Source: Leadbetterella sp. (GTDB lineage: Bacteria; Bacteroidota; Bacteroidia; Cytophagales; Spirosomataceae). From it: a stretch of 64,000 nucleotides of DNA. The notes beneath the pieces were generated by a model. The model was not told where the DNA came from. It was given only the letters and a program-made list of their open reading frames with translations, and ran no database searches. The stretch lies in the NCBI GenBank assembly GCA_019638185.1, contig JAHBUH010000004.1, positions 1 to 64,000 on the forward strand, written 5' to 3'. Made by a program: the position numbers and the translations under genes. Positions 24,018 to 32,054 of this stretch are shown in pieces (the first letter of the stretch is position 1; each line of letters begins with the position of its first letter).

Positions 24018-24587
24018 CTACTTAATTCTTTCCGGGTTTTCCGACAAAAACGCCCCCCACCCTGATTTTTTGGAACCGTTCCCCGTGAGGGCCTTGGTTC
24101 CACCATGCATAAAATGACATACCCCCACCGCCAGGGCATCTGTGGCATCCAAAAATTTCTTTTCCAGGGGCTGATTAAAGAGCTTTTCCAGCATATAGGC
24201 CACCTGCTCCTTGCTGGCATTCCCGTTACCGGTCACACTTTGCTTGACTTTCTTGGGCAGGTATTCCACGATATTCACATCGCGGGCCAGGGCCGCGGCC
24301 ATAGCCACCCCCTGGGCACGCCCCAGCTTCAGCATGGACTGCACGTTCTCACCGTAAAACGGGGCTTCTATGGCCATCTCATCCGGAAGGTATTCTGTGA
24401 TCAGCTGAGTGATGCGCTCAAAAATCCTCTTCAGCTTCAGCTCATGAGAACCCAGCTTCTCCAGGCGTAAAACCCCGTACTGGATGATCCTGAGCTGGGA
24501 GTTTTTCACTTCAATGATCCCATACCCCATCACCCGCGTGCCCGGATCTATCCCCAGTATAATTTTTTCATTTACCTTTGCTCCCAA
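24018..24587 (-). CDS. ruvC: Holliday junction resolvase RuvC
   Basis: This is a 189-residue protein if it starts at TTG 24587, which has an AGGAGG ribosome-binding site just upstream. A more distant TTG (24629) would add 14 residues with no similarity to the family. It shows the RuvC active-site order: ILGIDPGTRVMGYGI (first Asp), EMAIEAPFYGENVQSMLKLG (Glu), KKVKQSVTGNGNASKEQVAY, and FLDATDALAVGVCH (last two Asp). RuvC is a dimeric endonuclease that cuts Holliday junctions with RuvAB. The gene is divergent from the flippase-like gene. Confidence 0.95.
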   Translation of the reverse strand: MGAKVNEKIILGIDPGTRVMGYGIIEVKNSQLRIIQYGVLRLEKLGSHELKLKRIFERITQLITEYLPDEMAIEAPFYGENVQSMLKLGRAQGVAMAAALARDVNIVEYLPKKVKQSVTGNGNASKEQVAYMLEKLFNQPLEKKFLDATDALAVGVCHFMHGGTKALTGNGSKKSGWGAFLSENPERIK

Positions 24588-24599
24588 ATCTCCTCCTGT

Positions 24600-25580
24600 T
24601 TGAAGTTTATTACGCAAAATACCGTTCAAATTTTATCTAAACCTAATCTCCGCCGGTTTTTAAGGATATTATTCCTGGTATTGATCACAGCGTTACTGCT
24701 TTCCCGGGTTTTAAAACTGGACCTTTCCGGCGCTTTCCTCCGTGAACTGGGCGCTCTGGTCCGGCCCGGCTGGATCCTGGCGGGCATATTGCTGGTCCTG
24801 CCCAATTACTACCTGGAAATCACCAAATGGAAGATCCTGGGCCGCCTGCTGGAAGATCGCGATTTTTCTACCGCCACCACAGAAGTACTGCGGGGCCTGA
24901 AGCTGGGGGTGGTGACTCCGCTGATGGCGGGCGACTACCTGGGCCGGAGCATGGATTTCAAAAAAGAAAACCGGATGCCGGCCGTTTTACTGAACCTCTA
25001 TAACAGCCTTACCCAAACCTGGACCGCCCTGCTTTTCGGTGGAGCCGCCCTTTCTCTCTGGTATTTCCGGGAGAAAGCAGGCTACCTGGTCTTTCCGGCA
25101 GCGCTCATTTCAGGAGCCGCCGTGGTGGGTCTGGGTTTCCTGTATGGCCTGCAGCCCGCCGCTATCCAGAACTGGCCCCTCTTACAAAAATGGCCCTGGC
25201 TCCGGAAATACACGGCGGCCTTCTCGCTGCCCCTGGCCGTGAAAAACCGGGTGATCGGGCTTTCCGTTTTGCGAAGCATCATCTATAATCTGCAGTACGT
25301 CTGCTTTTACCTGGGCTTCGGCATAACTCTGGCTCCAGGCATCTTTTTTATCGGCATTAACCTCCTCCTCCTGGCGAAAACCGTGGGTGGCGGATTGAAT
25401 ATTTTCGGTGACCTCACCCTGCGCGAGCTGATCAGCCTGCCCTTTTTCAAACTATACCACGCAGATGAACGTTTAATATTAGTGGCTACCTTTGCCGTAT
25501 GGTTCTTCAGTGTTTTTGCGCCGGTGCTTACCGGCATCTTTTACAAACCCCGGAAAAATGATCCTGCTGATCGCGTATAG
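24600..25580 (+). CDS. Flippase-like/lysylphosphatidylglycerol synthase TM-domain protein
   Basis: This 326-residue protein has about eight membrane helices of the LPG_synthase_TM (UPF0104) family. Visible are FLRILFLVLITALLLSRVL, GWILAGILLVLPNYYLEITK and the conserved region GLKLGVVTPLMAGDYLGRSM, which places a glycine/proline-containing segment in the membrane. The start is uncertain: the first codon here is TTG 24600, which overlaps the ruvC leader. It forms an operon with a glycosyltransferase and a deacetylase (overlaps of 23 and 4 bases), suggesting a role in lipid-linked glycan or glycolipid handling. Confidence 0.8.
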   Translation: MKFITQNTVQILSKPNLRRFLRILFLVLITALLLSRVLKLDLSGAFLRELGALVRPGWILAGILLVLPNYYLEITKWKILGRLLEDRDFSTATTEVLRGLKLGVVTPLMAGDYLGRSMDFKKENRMPAVLLNLYNSLTQTWTALLFGGAALSLWYFREKAGYLVFPAALISGAAVVGLGFLYGLQPAAIQNWPLLQKWPWLRKYTAAFSLPLAVKNRVIGLSVLRSIIYNLQYVCFYLGFGITLAPGIFFIGINLLLLAKTVGGGLNIFGDLTLRELISLPFFKLYHADERLILVATFAVWFFSVFAPVLTGIFYKPRKNDPADRV

Positions 25581-26625
25581 CCTTTTCCTCCTCCTGGCCA
25601 CGGTTTTGTGGCTATCTACGAGGGTTCCCGGCGGAGAGCCCTCCGGTGAAAGGGTCTCGGCCATCGTAGTGGTCCGGAATGAAGAAGAAAACATTACGCA
25701 ACTGCTGGAAAGTTTCCGTCTCCAGACCTATCAGAACCTGGAGGTGATCCTGGTAGACGACCAATCTACCGATAAAACCATAGCGTACGCGGAAAGCCTG
25801 GCCCTGCCTGACCTGCGGATCCTCCGGCTGGAGGAGGCCGAACGGGCCACCGCCCCTAAAAAAGCGGGGATCGGGAAGGCCATAAAAGAAGCTACAGGGA
25901 GCCTGATTTTTACTACTGACGGCGACTGCACGCTCCCCCCTGACCTGGTGGCCTGCTATGCCGGGTTCTTCAGCGATCCCACCGTTCAGATGATCTCAGG
26001 GCCGGTGACTTTTACCCGGGGAAAAACACTCTGGAACCAGTTGCAAACCGTGGAGTTCTCCTCCCTGGTAGGATCTGCCGCCGTGGCCATTTTCCTGAAC
26101 CAGCCCATCATGGCCAGCGCCGCTAACCTGGCTTACCGGAAATCTGCCTTCCTGGAGGTAGATGGCTACAATGATAACGCCGGGACGGCTTCGGGCGACG
26201 ACGAGTTCCTCATGAACAAGATTCATAAACGCTACCGGAACGGGATTCTTTTTGCTCGAAATAAAAAGTGTATCGTAGAAACCCGGGCTACGGCAAACCT
26301 GGGAGAGTTTTACAACCAGCGAAAAAGATGGGCCGGCAAATGGAGCATCGGGCAAAACCCCGTTTCACAGCTCACAGCCATCCTTATTTTCCTGGTCAAT
26401 GCCCTTACCCTCTGGTTCCTGGCTACCGGTAGATGGGAGGTGGTGCTCTTCCGCTTTTTTTCCGAAGTCCTGTTTCTGTCCGCCATACTGATCTTCCTTA
26501 AACGGGGCAAAACCATTTTTTACATTCCGATGACCCAGTTGATCTATCCGTTTTATGCCGTATTTTTCGGATTGATCTCCGTGGTGCCCACTTCTTATAC
26601 CTGGAAAGGACGCCGACTGAAATGA
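25558..26625 (+). CDS. Family 2 glycosyltransferase
   Basis: This is a 355-residue membrane-bound GT2. The start is ATG 25558 (MILLIAYSLFLLLATVLWLS), since the longer frame has no support. The N-terminal helix precedes the GT-A domain: SAIVVVRNEEENITQLLESF, VILVDDQSTDKT, then the acidic DGDCTLP, GDDEFLMNKIHKRY, and the product-binding QRKRWAGKWS, all typical of processive GT2 enzymes. Two or three C-terminal helices follow. It overlaps the upstream gene by 23 bases and the downstream deacetylase by four. The sugar substrate is unknown. Confidence 0.88.
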   Translation: MILLIAYSLFLLLATVLWLSTRVPGGEPSGERVSAIVVVRNEEENITQLLESFRLQTYQNLEVILVDDQSTDKTIAYAESLALPDLRILRLEEAERATAPKKAGIGKAIKEATGSLIFTTDGDCTLPPDLVACYAGFFSDPTVQMISGPVTFTRGKTLWNQLQTVEFSSLVGSAAVAIFLNQPIMASAANLAYRKSAFLEVDGYNDNAGTASGDDEFLMNKIHKRYRNGILFARNKKCIVETRATANLGEFYNQRKRWAGKWSIGQNPVSQLTAILIFLVNALTLWFLATGRWEVVLFRFFSEVLFLSAILIFLKRGKTIFYIPMTQLIYPFYAVFFGLISVVPTSYTWKGRRLK

Positions 26626-27215
26626 ACCGGATATTTGAACTTATATACCCCCGCTTCCTCTGGCGCATGCCCGCCACGGAAAAATGCATTTACCTTACTT
26701 TTGATGACGGGCCCATCCCGGAGGTAACTCCCTGGGTGCTGGAACAGTTGAAAAAATATGATGCCGCCGCCACCTTCTTTTGTGTAGGCGATAACATCCG
26801 GAAACACCCGGAAACTTTTCAACAGGTGCTCAGCGCCGGTCACAGCATAGGAAATCATACCTATCACCACCTGAACGGCTGGAAAACACCGGTGGAAGAC
26901 TACCTGCAGAATGTGGCGCAGTTTGAGGAATTACATGCCACCCGGCTGTTCCGGCCACCTTACGGCAGGATAAAAAAAGAGCAGGCGCAGCAGATCCTGA
27001 CCCATCACCGGGTCATCATGTGGTCCGTTCTGACCCGTGATTACTCGCCTGCCCTTTCTCCTGAGAAATGCCTGAAAAATGCCATAAAAAATACACAAAA
27101 CGGTTCCATCGTGCTGTTTCACGACAGCCTGAAAGCCCGGGAAAACCTGGAGTACGTACTGCCACGCTACCTCCGCTATTTCAGCCGGATGGGATACCGC
27201 TTTGAAAAAATTTAA
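26622..27215 (+). CDS. Polysaccharide deacetylase family protein
   Basis: This is a 197-residue NodB-type carbohydrate esterase of family 4. It contains TFDDGP (catalytic base plus metal-binding Asp), ATFFCVGDNIRKHPE, the metal-binding HSIGNHTYHHL, FRPPYGR, and VLFHDSLKARENL. It removes acetyl groups from N-acetylated sugars of peptidoglycan or exopolysaccharide. No signal peptide is evident, so it may act on a cytoplasmic or membrane-associated intermediate made by the coupled glycosyltransferase. Its last four bases overlap the end of the convergent Rrf2 gene. Confidence 0.9.
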   Translation: MNRIFELIYPRFLWRMPATEKCIYLTFDDGPIPEVTPWVLEQLKKYDAAATFFCVGDNIRKHPETFQQVLSAGHSIGNHTYHHLNGWKTPVEDYLQNVAQFEELHATRLFRPPYGRIKKEQAQQILTHHRVIMWSVLTRDYSPALSPEKCLKNAIKNTQNGSIVLFHDSLKARENLEYVLPRYLRYFSRMGYRFEKI

Positions 27216-27655
27216 TTAAGCCGGTAGCTCAGAAAGGACTGCCCTTCAAACACCCCTTTACTGAGCTCACCGATGGTCTTCTGCTTTAGCATTTTGACAA
27301 TACCCGACCGGAAAACGAAGAAATCGCGGTGCAGCGGGCAAGGGTTTTCGGAAGAACATTCCTCAATAGCCATAAAACAGCGGGTCTTGTACCCGTCACC
27401 GTCTATCATCTCCACGATATCCAGCACCGGCATACCCAGCACCAACTCCTTCACATAAAAGCCTCCATGCGGGCCTTTTACGGAATGGATCACCTTTTTC
27501 CGCACCAGTTCCTGTAAAATCTTAGCCAGGAAATGCTGGGGGATCTCCAGCTCCGTGGCAATCTCATGAATTCCCACCTTCCTGTCTTCTTCCAGCTTTG
27601 TAGCCAGGTAAACCACTCCACGTATCCCGTATCCACAGGTCTTTGATATTATCAC
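27212..27655 (-). CDS. Rrf2-family transcriptional regulator (NsrR/IscR-like)
   Basis: This 147-residue Rrf2 protein has an N-terminal winged helix (ISKTCGYGIRGVVYLA, IATELEIPQHFLAKILQELV, GPHGGFYV). A cysteine cluster follows at residues 93, 100 and 106 (RCFMAIEECSSENPCPLH), placed as in the 2Fe-2S or NO-sensing members. It follows ric with a three-base gap on the same strand, so the two are cotranscribed. The neighbourhood (RIC, nosZ cluster) makes a nitrosative- or oxidative-stress sensor likely, but the ligand is inferred. Confidence 0.88.
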   Translation of the reverse strand: MIISKTCGYGIRGVVYLATKLEEDRKVGIHEIATELEIPQHFLAKILQELVRKKVIHSVKGPHGGFYVKELVLGMPVLDIVEMIDGDGYKTRCFMAIEECSSENPCPLHRDFFVFRSGIVKMLKQKTIGELSKGVFEGQSFLSYRLN

Positions 27656-27658
27656 TTT

Positions 27659-28375
27659 CTAAACCGTTTCCGCTTCCAATGCTTCAATTTTCGGAAATAA
27701 AATATTGTTTTCCAAATGAATGTGCTGAATCAGGTCAGCATCCAGCTCTTTCAGCTTATGGAGCATCACCCGGTGCGAATTACAGGCACTTTCCGGCACC
27801 GTGTAGTCCTGCGTGATTTCGCGGAAACGCATTAAAATGACACCCGCCCCGTCATGCTCATGCAGCATCATCCGGATAGGGTTAGCCACGGAACCGAACG
27901 GCGCCGCCTGCGGCTTCACACCGGCACGCCGGGCATTCAGCAGCTCTTTCGCATACGGGAAAAGAATCTCCTCTTCCTTAGGCAGGTGTTCCATCAGCTC
28001 CGCGTCCAGCTTCACAAACAGGGTAGCCAGCTCAGTGAGGTAATCATACCGCTCGCGGTGCTTCGTATACACCTTATTCACATAGTACTCAATTTCCGGC
28101 AGGTTATCGTACAGGAAACGGTGATGGACATTTACAATATAATCCATCAGGAAATCAGGCTCAAACTGGTCAAACTTGATATGTGTGCCCTCATTGGCCC
28201 ACAGAAGTTCAGCCATCACCTGGTCAGGGTCCGCACCGGCACCCCGGCAGGCTTCTGCCAGCGATATCTTACCGCCACAGCAATAGTCAATGTTCAGCTT
28301 CCTGAAAACGGTGGCGGTTCCGGGGCTTGCTGCCACAATCTCCCCTACTTTGGTATTATTCAAATCTATAACCAT
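27659..28375 (-). CDS. ric: Iron-sulfur cluster repair di-iron protein RIC (ScdA/YtfE)
   Basis: This 238-residue protein has the ScdA N-terminal domain (TVFRKLNIDYCCGG with C32, C33) and a hemerythrin-like four-helix bundle. The bundle's histidines and glutamates are visible in VNVHHRFLYDNLPEIEYY, LMEHLPKEEEILFPYA, MMLHEHDGAGVILMRFREIT and DLIQHIHLENNILFPKI. RIC proteins repair Fe-S clusters damaged by NO or peroxide. It is divergent from the cytochrome c/nosZ operon and coupled to an Rrf2 regulator, which suits denitrification-related stress control. The start is ATG 28375. Confidence 0.93.
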   Translation of the reverse strand: MVIDLNNTKVGEIVAASPGTATVFRKLNIDYCCGGKISLAEACRGAGADPDQVMAELLWANEGTHIKFDQFEPDFLMDYIVNVHHRFLYDNLPEIEYYVNKVYTKHRERYDYLTELATLFVKLDAELMEHLPKEEEILFPYAKELLNARRAGVKPQAAPFGSVANPIRMMLHEHDGAGVILMRFREITQDYTVPESACNSHRVMLHKLKELDADLIQHIHLENNILFPKIEALEAETV

Positions 28376-28397
28376 AATGAAAAAAGAAATTTTTCAA

Positions 28398-28429
28398 CAA
28401 AGATAAAAAGACCTTTATATCCTTTTTAT
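28398..28429 (-). promoter_or_regulatory. Promoter and inverted-repeat operator upstream of ric
   Basis: The -7 box TATCTTTG lies on the minus strand at 28405-28398. It overlaps a perfect inverted repeat, ATAAAAAG (28403-28410), 11-base spacer, CTTTTTAT (28422-28429). The repeat covers the region between -7 and -33, a natural repressor site. The co-encoded Rrf2 protein is the first candidate to bind it. It could also affect the divergent nosZ operon 90 bases away. Confidence 0.5.
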
Positions 28430-28519
28430 GACATCTATCAGTTTATTTCCGCGGATAGCTCATAGTTTCCGGGTTTTAGGACAGGCAATTTTGCTCCGTC
28501 AAAAAAACCTTTAAAAACA

Positions 28520-28975
28520 ATGAAAAAAACGTTATGGGCAATCATCCTTACTCTCATCCTGTTTGGGTGCGGGAAAGGAGCAAAACAAAGGGCGGAATCA
28601 CCGGAGACCAGTGAAGATGTTATGGAAAAGCAGGAAATCATTCACGGCACAGAGGTAACGGAAGTCAAGCTGACCAATCCCCTGGATGCGGCTATGGTAA
28701 AACAAGGTCAGGAGATCTTCGAAATGAAGTGTATGTCATGTCACCGCCTGGATGAAACCCGGCTGGTAGGGCCGGGCTGGTCAGGCGTTACCAAGCGCCG
28801 TACCGCCGTTTGGCTGACTAACATGATCACCAATGTAGATATTATGCTGGAAAAGGATGCCGATGCTCAGAAAATGCTGGAGGAATGTCTGATCCGGATG
28901 CCGAACCAGAATGTGTCTTTGGAAGAATCCAGGAGCATAATTGAGTTCATGCGCAAAAATGATGGTGAAATATAA
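28520..28975 (+). CDS. Class I cytochrome c lipoprotein of the nos operon
   Basis: This 151-residue protein has a lipoprotein signal peptide (lipobox ending FGC17) and one heme-binding site, CMSCH at 71-75. The likely axial methionine is in RMPN (M127). A linker of 50 charged residues separates the lipid anchor from the heme domain. Its gene starts the operon, 15 bases before nosZ. It is the obvious candidate for electron delivery to NosZ from the quinol pool via the cytochrome bc or alternative complex III, an assignment based on position. Confidence 0.92.
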   Translation: MKKTLWAIILTLILFGCGKGAKQRAESPETSEDVMEKQEIIHGTEVTEVKLTNPLDAAMVKQGQEIFEMKCMSCHRLDETRLVGPGWSGVTKRRTAVWLTNMITNVDIMLEKDADAQKMLEECLIRMPNQNVSLEESRSIIEFMRKNDGEI

Positions 28976-28990
28976 TTTTTAAAACTTAAT

Positions 28991-30991
28991 ATGAAAACCA
29001 AGTATTACCTGATCAGCCTGGCACTAGGTGCTTTGGCGGTTTCCCAAACGAGCTGTAAGCCCGGAGGTGGCAAAGCGAGCTCCGAACTGGCGGGTGACGC
29101 CGCCCAGAAAGTATATGTGGCACCGGGTACCCACGATGAGTTCTACAGTATCGTTTCCGGCGGCTTTAACGGCCAGGTTTCCGTGATCGGTCTGCCTTCC
29201 GGCAGAACATTGAAAAACATACCCGTGTTCTCCCAGCATCCGGAAAACGGCTGGGGCTACAGTGAAGAAACCAAGCCTATGCTGAATACTTCGCACGGAT
29301 TTATTCCCTGGGATGACTCTCACCATATAGCGCTTTCTACCACAAACAGCGAGCATGATGGCCGCTGGGCGTTTATTAACGGGAATAATACACCGCGGAT
29401 AGCCCGGATAAGCCTCTCTTCTTTCAAAACCGAAGAGATCATTGAAATCCCTAACTCCGGTGGTAACCACTCCTCTCCTTTCATCACCGCTAATACGGAA
29501 TATGCGGTGGCCGGTACCCGTTTCTCGGTTCCGCCTGATAACGTCGCCGATGTGCCTATCAGTTCTTTTAAAGAAAATTTCAAGGGTTATATCAGCTTTA
29601 TCAGCATCGATAAGGAAACCGGGAGAATGGGCATCAAGTTCCAGTTAAAAACACCGGGAGTGAGCTATGACCTGGCCCGCGCCGGAAAAGGAAAATCAGC
29701 TGACTGGTTCTTCTTCTCCACTTATAACACCGAACAGGCCAGCACCCTGATGGAAGTAAATGCCTCTCAGAAGGACAAAGACTTCATCCTGGCCGTGAAC
29801 TGGAAAAAGGCGGAACAGTACCTGGCCCAGGGCAAAGGTAAAAAAGAGCCCGGCACCTACGCACACAATGTCTGGGACGAAGACACCCATTCAGCCACTT
29901 CCACCATCATTAACGAGGTGATGACCCTGGATCCGAAAGACTGTCCGGATATGCTGTACTTCATTCCCTGCCCCAAATCTCCGCACGGATGTGACGTAGA
30001 CCCTACCGGTAGCTACATAGTGGGATCCGGTAAACTGGCTGCCGTGATACCGGTGTTCTCCTTTGACAAAATGCAGAAGGCCATTGCCTCCAAAGCCTAC
30101 GACGGGCAGTTTGACGGTATTCCTATCCTTAAATACGAAGAAGTACTCCACGGTGAAGTTCAAAAGCCCGGATTAGGCCCGCTTCATACGGAGTTTGACG
30201 GAAAAGGCAATGCCATCACCTCCTTCTTTGTATCTTCCGAGCTGGTTCGCTGGAATATTGATAAACTGGAGATCATTGACCGTGTGCCTACCTATTATTC
30301 CGTAGGACACCTTAGCATCCCCGGTGGACCTACCGCCAAACCGCACGGAAAATACGTGGTAGCGTATAACAAGATCACCAAAGACCGCTACCTGCCTACC
30401 GGCCCGGAACTGGCGCAATCGGCCCAGTTGTATGATATTTCAGGCGATAAAATGAAACTTCTCCTGGATTTCCCTACTACCGGTGAACCGCACTATGCAG
30501 AAGCCCTCCCCGCCTCACTTATCAAAGACAAGGTGCGGAAAATATACGAGCTGGAAAAGAACAAGCACCCGTTTGCCACAAAAAGTGAAAAAGACACCCG
30601 CGTGGAACGGAAAGGCAAAGAGGTTCACATTTATATGACCACCATCCGCTCTCACTTTGCACCTGACAATATAGAAGGTATCAAAATAGACGATGTGGTT
30701 TACTTCCACGTGACTAACCTGGAGCAGGACTGGGACGTACCCCACGGATTTGCCGTGAGAGGGGCTAAAAATGCCGAGCTCCTGATCATGCCGGGAGAAA
30801 CCCAGACTTATAAGTGGATTCCTTCCAAAGTGGGTGTAACGCCCTTCTACTGTACTGACTTCTGCTCTGCCCTCCACCAGGAAATGCAGGGATATATACG
30901 GGTATCGCCCGCAAACAGCAATGTTCCTCTGAAATGGGGGCTCGGTAATACGCCGGAAGCCGCGGCCGAAAAGGCGGTAGCCGGTAAATAA
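28991..30991 (+). CDS. nosZ: Nitrous oxide reductase, clade II type
   Basis: This 666-residue enzyme reduces N2O to N2 with two electrons. The N-terminus is a Sec-type, lipoprotein-like signal (ending QTSC22), not a twin-arginine signal, which marks the atypical clade II group. The beta-propeller supplies CuZ histidines, including H102, H111, H112 and H122 in SHGFIPWDDSHHIALSTTNSE region. The C-terminal cupredoxin domain holds the CuA site: a histidine at about 584 (VPHGFAV), then C621, C625, H629 and M632 in YCTDFCSALHQEMQGYI. No truncation is seen. It is followed by a hairpin and the maturation genes. Confidence 0.97.
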   Translation: MKTKYYLISLALGALAVSQTSCKPGGGKASSELAGDAAQKVYVAPGTHDEFYSIVSGGFNGQVSVIGLPSGRTLKNIPVFSQHPENGWGYSEETKPMLNTSHGFIPWDDSHHIALSTTNSEHDGRWAFINGNNTPRIARISLSSFKTEEIIEIPNSGGNHSSPFITANTEYAVAGTRFSVPPDNVADVPISSFKENFKGYISFISIDKETGRMGIKFQLKTPGVSYDLARAGKGKSADWFFFSTYNTEQASTLMEVNASQKDKDFILAVNWKKAEQYLAQGKGKKEPGTYAHNVWDEDTHSATSTIINEVMTLDPKDCPDMLYFIPCPKSPHGCDVDPTGSYIVGSGKLAAVIPVFSFDKMQKAIASKAYDGQFDGIPILKYEEVLHGEVQKPGLGPLHTEFDGKGNAITSFFVSSELVRWNIDKLEIIDRVPTYYSVGHLSIPGGPTAKPHGKYVVAYNKITKDRYLPTGPELAQSAQLYDISGDKMKLLLDFPTTGEPHYAEALPASLIKDKVRKIYELEKNKHPFATKSEKDTRVERKGKEVHIYMTTIRSHFAPDNIEGIKIDDVVYFHVTNLEQDWDVPHGFAVRGAKNAELLIMPGETQTYKWIPSKVGVTPFYCTDFCSALHQEMQGYIRVSPANSNVPLKWGLGNTPEAAAEKAVAGK

Positions 30992-31004
30992 TTTTCGCCA
31001 GGGA

Positions 31005-31033
31005 GAAGGTGTCCGGGAAAACCGGGCATCTTC
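31005..31033 (+). terminator. Intercistronic hairpin after nosZ
   Basis: GAAG (31005-31008) and CTTC (31030-31033), plus CCGG (31013-31016) and CCGG (31022-31025), form a 12-bp hairpin with two G-T wobbles and a five-base loop. No U-run follows directly, so full termination is unlikely. It is better seen as an mRNA-stabilising or attenuating element that keeps nosZ message above that of the assembly genes. Confidence 0.45.
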
Positions 31034-31053
31034 TTCTCTTACCTTCCCAAAAA

Positions 31054-31644
31054 ATGAAAAAATCAAACACCCATAAAATATCTGCAGCTTCTAAATGGCT
31101 ACTGCTGCTGGGCGCCCTGAGCCTGGCGCTGACCTTCTTTGTACCCATCTGGCGGATTGACCTCTGGGCACCCCAATATCCTGAGGGACTGACCATGAAA
31201 ATATGGCTGTCTAAGCTCAGCGGCCAGGTGGAGATCATTAACGGCCTTAATCATTACATCGGCATGGGGCATATTAAGGAAGAAATGTTCCCTGAATTTA
31301 AGGTTCTCCCCTACTGTGTGGCCTTCCTTATCCTTTCAGGCATAGGCATGGCCCTGTATGGCCGGAAAAAAGGGGTATTGGGCTATTTCCTGCTCCTGGT
31401 ATGCGCTGCGGCTATTGCCCTGTACGACTTCTGGAAATGGGGCTATGAATACGGCCATAACCTGAGTGAGGATGCGCCCATAAAAGTACCCGGAATGGCC
31501 TATCAGCCGCCCCTCCTGGGATACAAAGAGCTGCTGAACTTCGGGGCCTACTCCATGCCGGATATCGGCGGATGGGTATTTGCCGTCTTCGGAACGATCA
31601 TCGTACTGGTCCTTCTTTATGAATTTAAACTCAGAAAAACATGA
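31054..31644 (+). CDS. nosB: Polytopic membrane protein, NosB-like
   Basis: This is a 196-residue protein from ATG 31054 (MKKSNTHKISAASKWLLLLG); a GTG at 31009 would lie inside the preceding hairpin. About four membrane helices are visible, plus the extracytoplasmic conserved segments FVPIWRIDLWAPQYPEGLTM, NGLNHYIGMGHIKEEMFPEF and YKELLNFGAYSMPDIGGWVF. A membrane protein with this layout follows nosZ in many clade II nos clusters and is called NosB; the symbol is given from that context. Its function is unresolved, possibly electron transfer or maturation. It overlaps nosL by four bases. Confidence 0.72.
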   Translation: MKKSNTHKISAASKWLLLLGALSLALTFFVPIWRIDLWAPQYPEGLTMKIWLSKLSGQVEIINGLNHYIGMGHIKEEMFPEFKVLPYCVAFLILSGIGMALYGRKKGVLGYFLLLVCAAAIALYDFWKWGYEYGHNLSEDAPIKVPGMAYQPPLLGYKELLNFGAYSMPDIGGWVFAVFGTIIVLVLLYEFKLRKT

Positions 31645-32051
31645 AAACTTACTTCAAATACCTTGTTTTCCTTATTTTTACAGTAGGGTGTACCCCCAAA
31701 ACGGAGCCCTTCCACTATGGCGAAGACCAGTGTGCCTTCTGCAAAATGGCCATCGTGGAAGATAAATATGCCGCGGAGATCGTCACGTCCAAAGGAAAGG
31801 TCTTTAAATACGACGACATCAGCTGCATGATCCGGCATCGGCGTACCATGGAAAAGAAGGATTTTGCATTCCAGGTGGTCAATGATTTTGAGAATCCCAA
31901 AGAGTTTCTTGACGTAGAAAAGGCCTCTTTTGTCCAATCAGACCAATATACCAGTCCTATGGGCGGTAACACGGCGGCATTCCGTACCCCGCAGCCGGGA
32001 GCCGGCAGTGCCACCCTTACCTGGGCCGCGTTACAGGAATTATTTGACTGA
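31641..32051 (+). CDS. nosL: NosL copper-chaperone lipoprotein
   Basis: This is a 136-residue lipoprotein (lipobox VGC17). It contains the NosL copper-binding motif CAFCKM at 31-36, then KVFKYDDISCMIRH and SPMGGNTAAFRT, typical of the family. NosL donates Cu(I) for CuZ assembly with the NosDFY transporter. It is coupled to the membrane protein upstream (ATGA overlap) and followed after three bases by nosD. Confidence 0.93.
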   Translation: MKTYFKYLVFLIFTVGCTPKTEPFHYGEDQCAFCKMAIVEDKYAAEIVTSKGKVFKYDDISCMIRHRRTMEKKDFAFQVVNDFENPKEFLDVEKASFVQSDQYTSPMGGNTAAFRTPQPGAGSATLTWAALQELFD

Positions 32052-32054
32052 CCT

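Noticed and set aside
23981-24045. Inverted repeat (CCGGA ... TCCGG) near the ruvC stop as a terminator
   Set aside because: On the ruvC strand it is followed by A-rich, not U-rich sequence, and it includes coding sequence.
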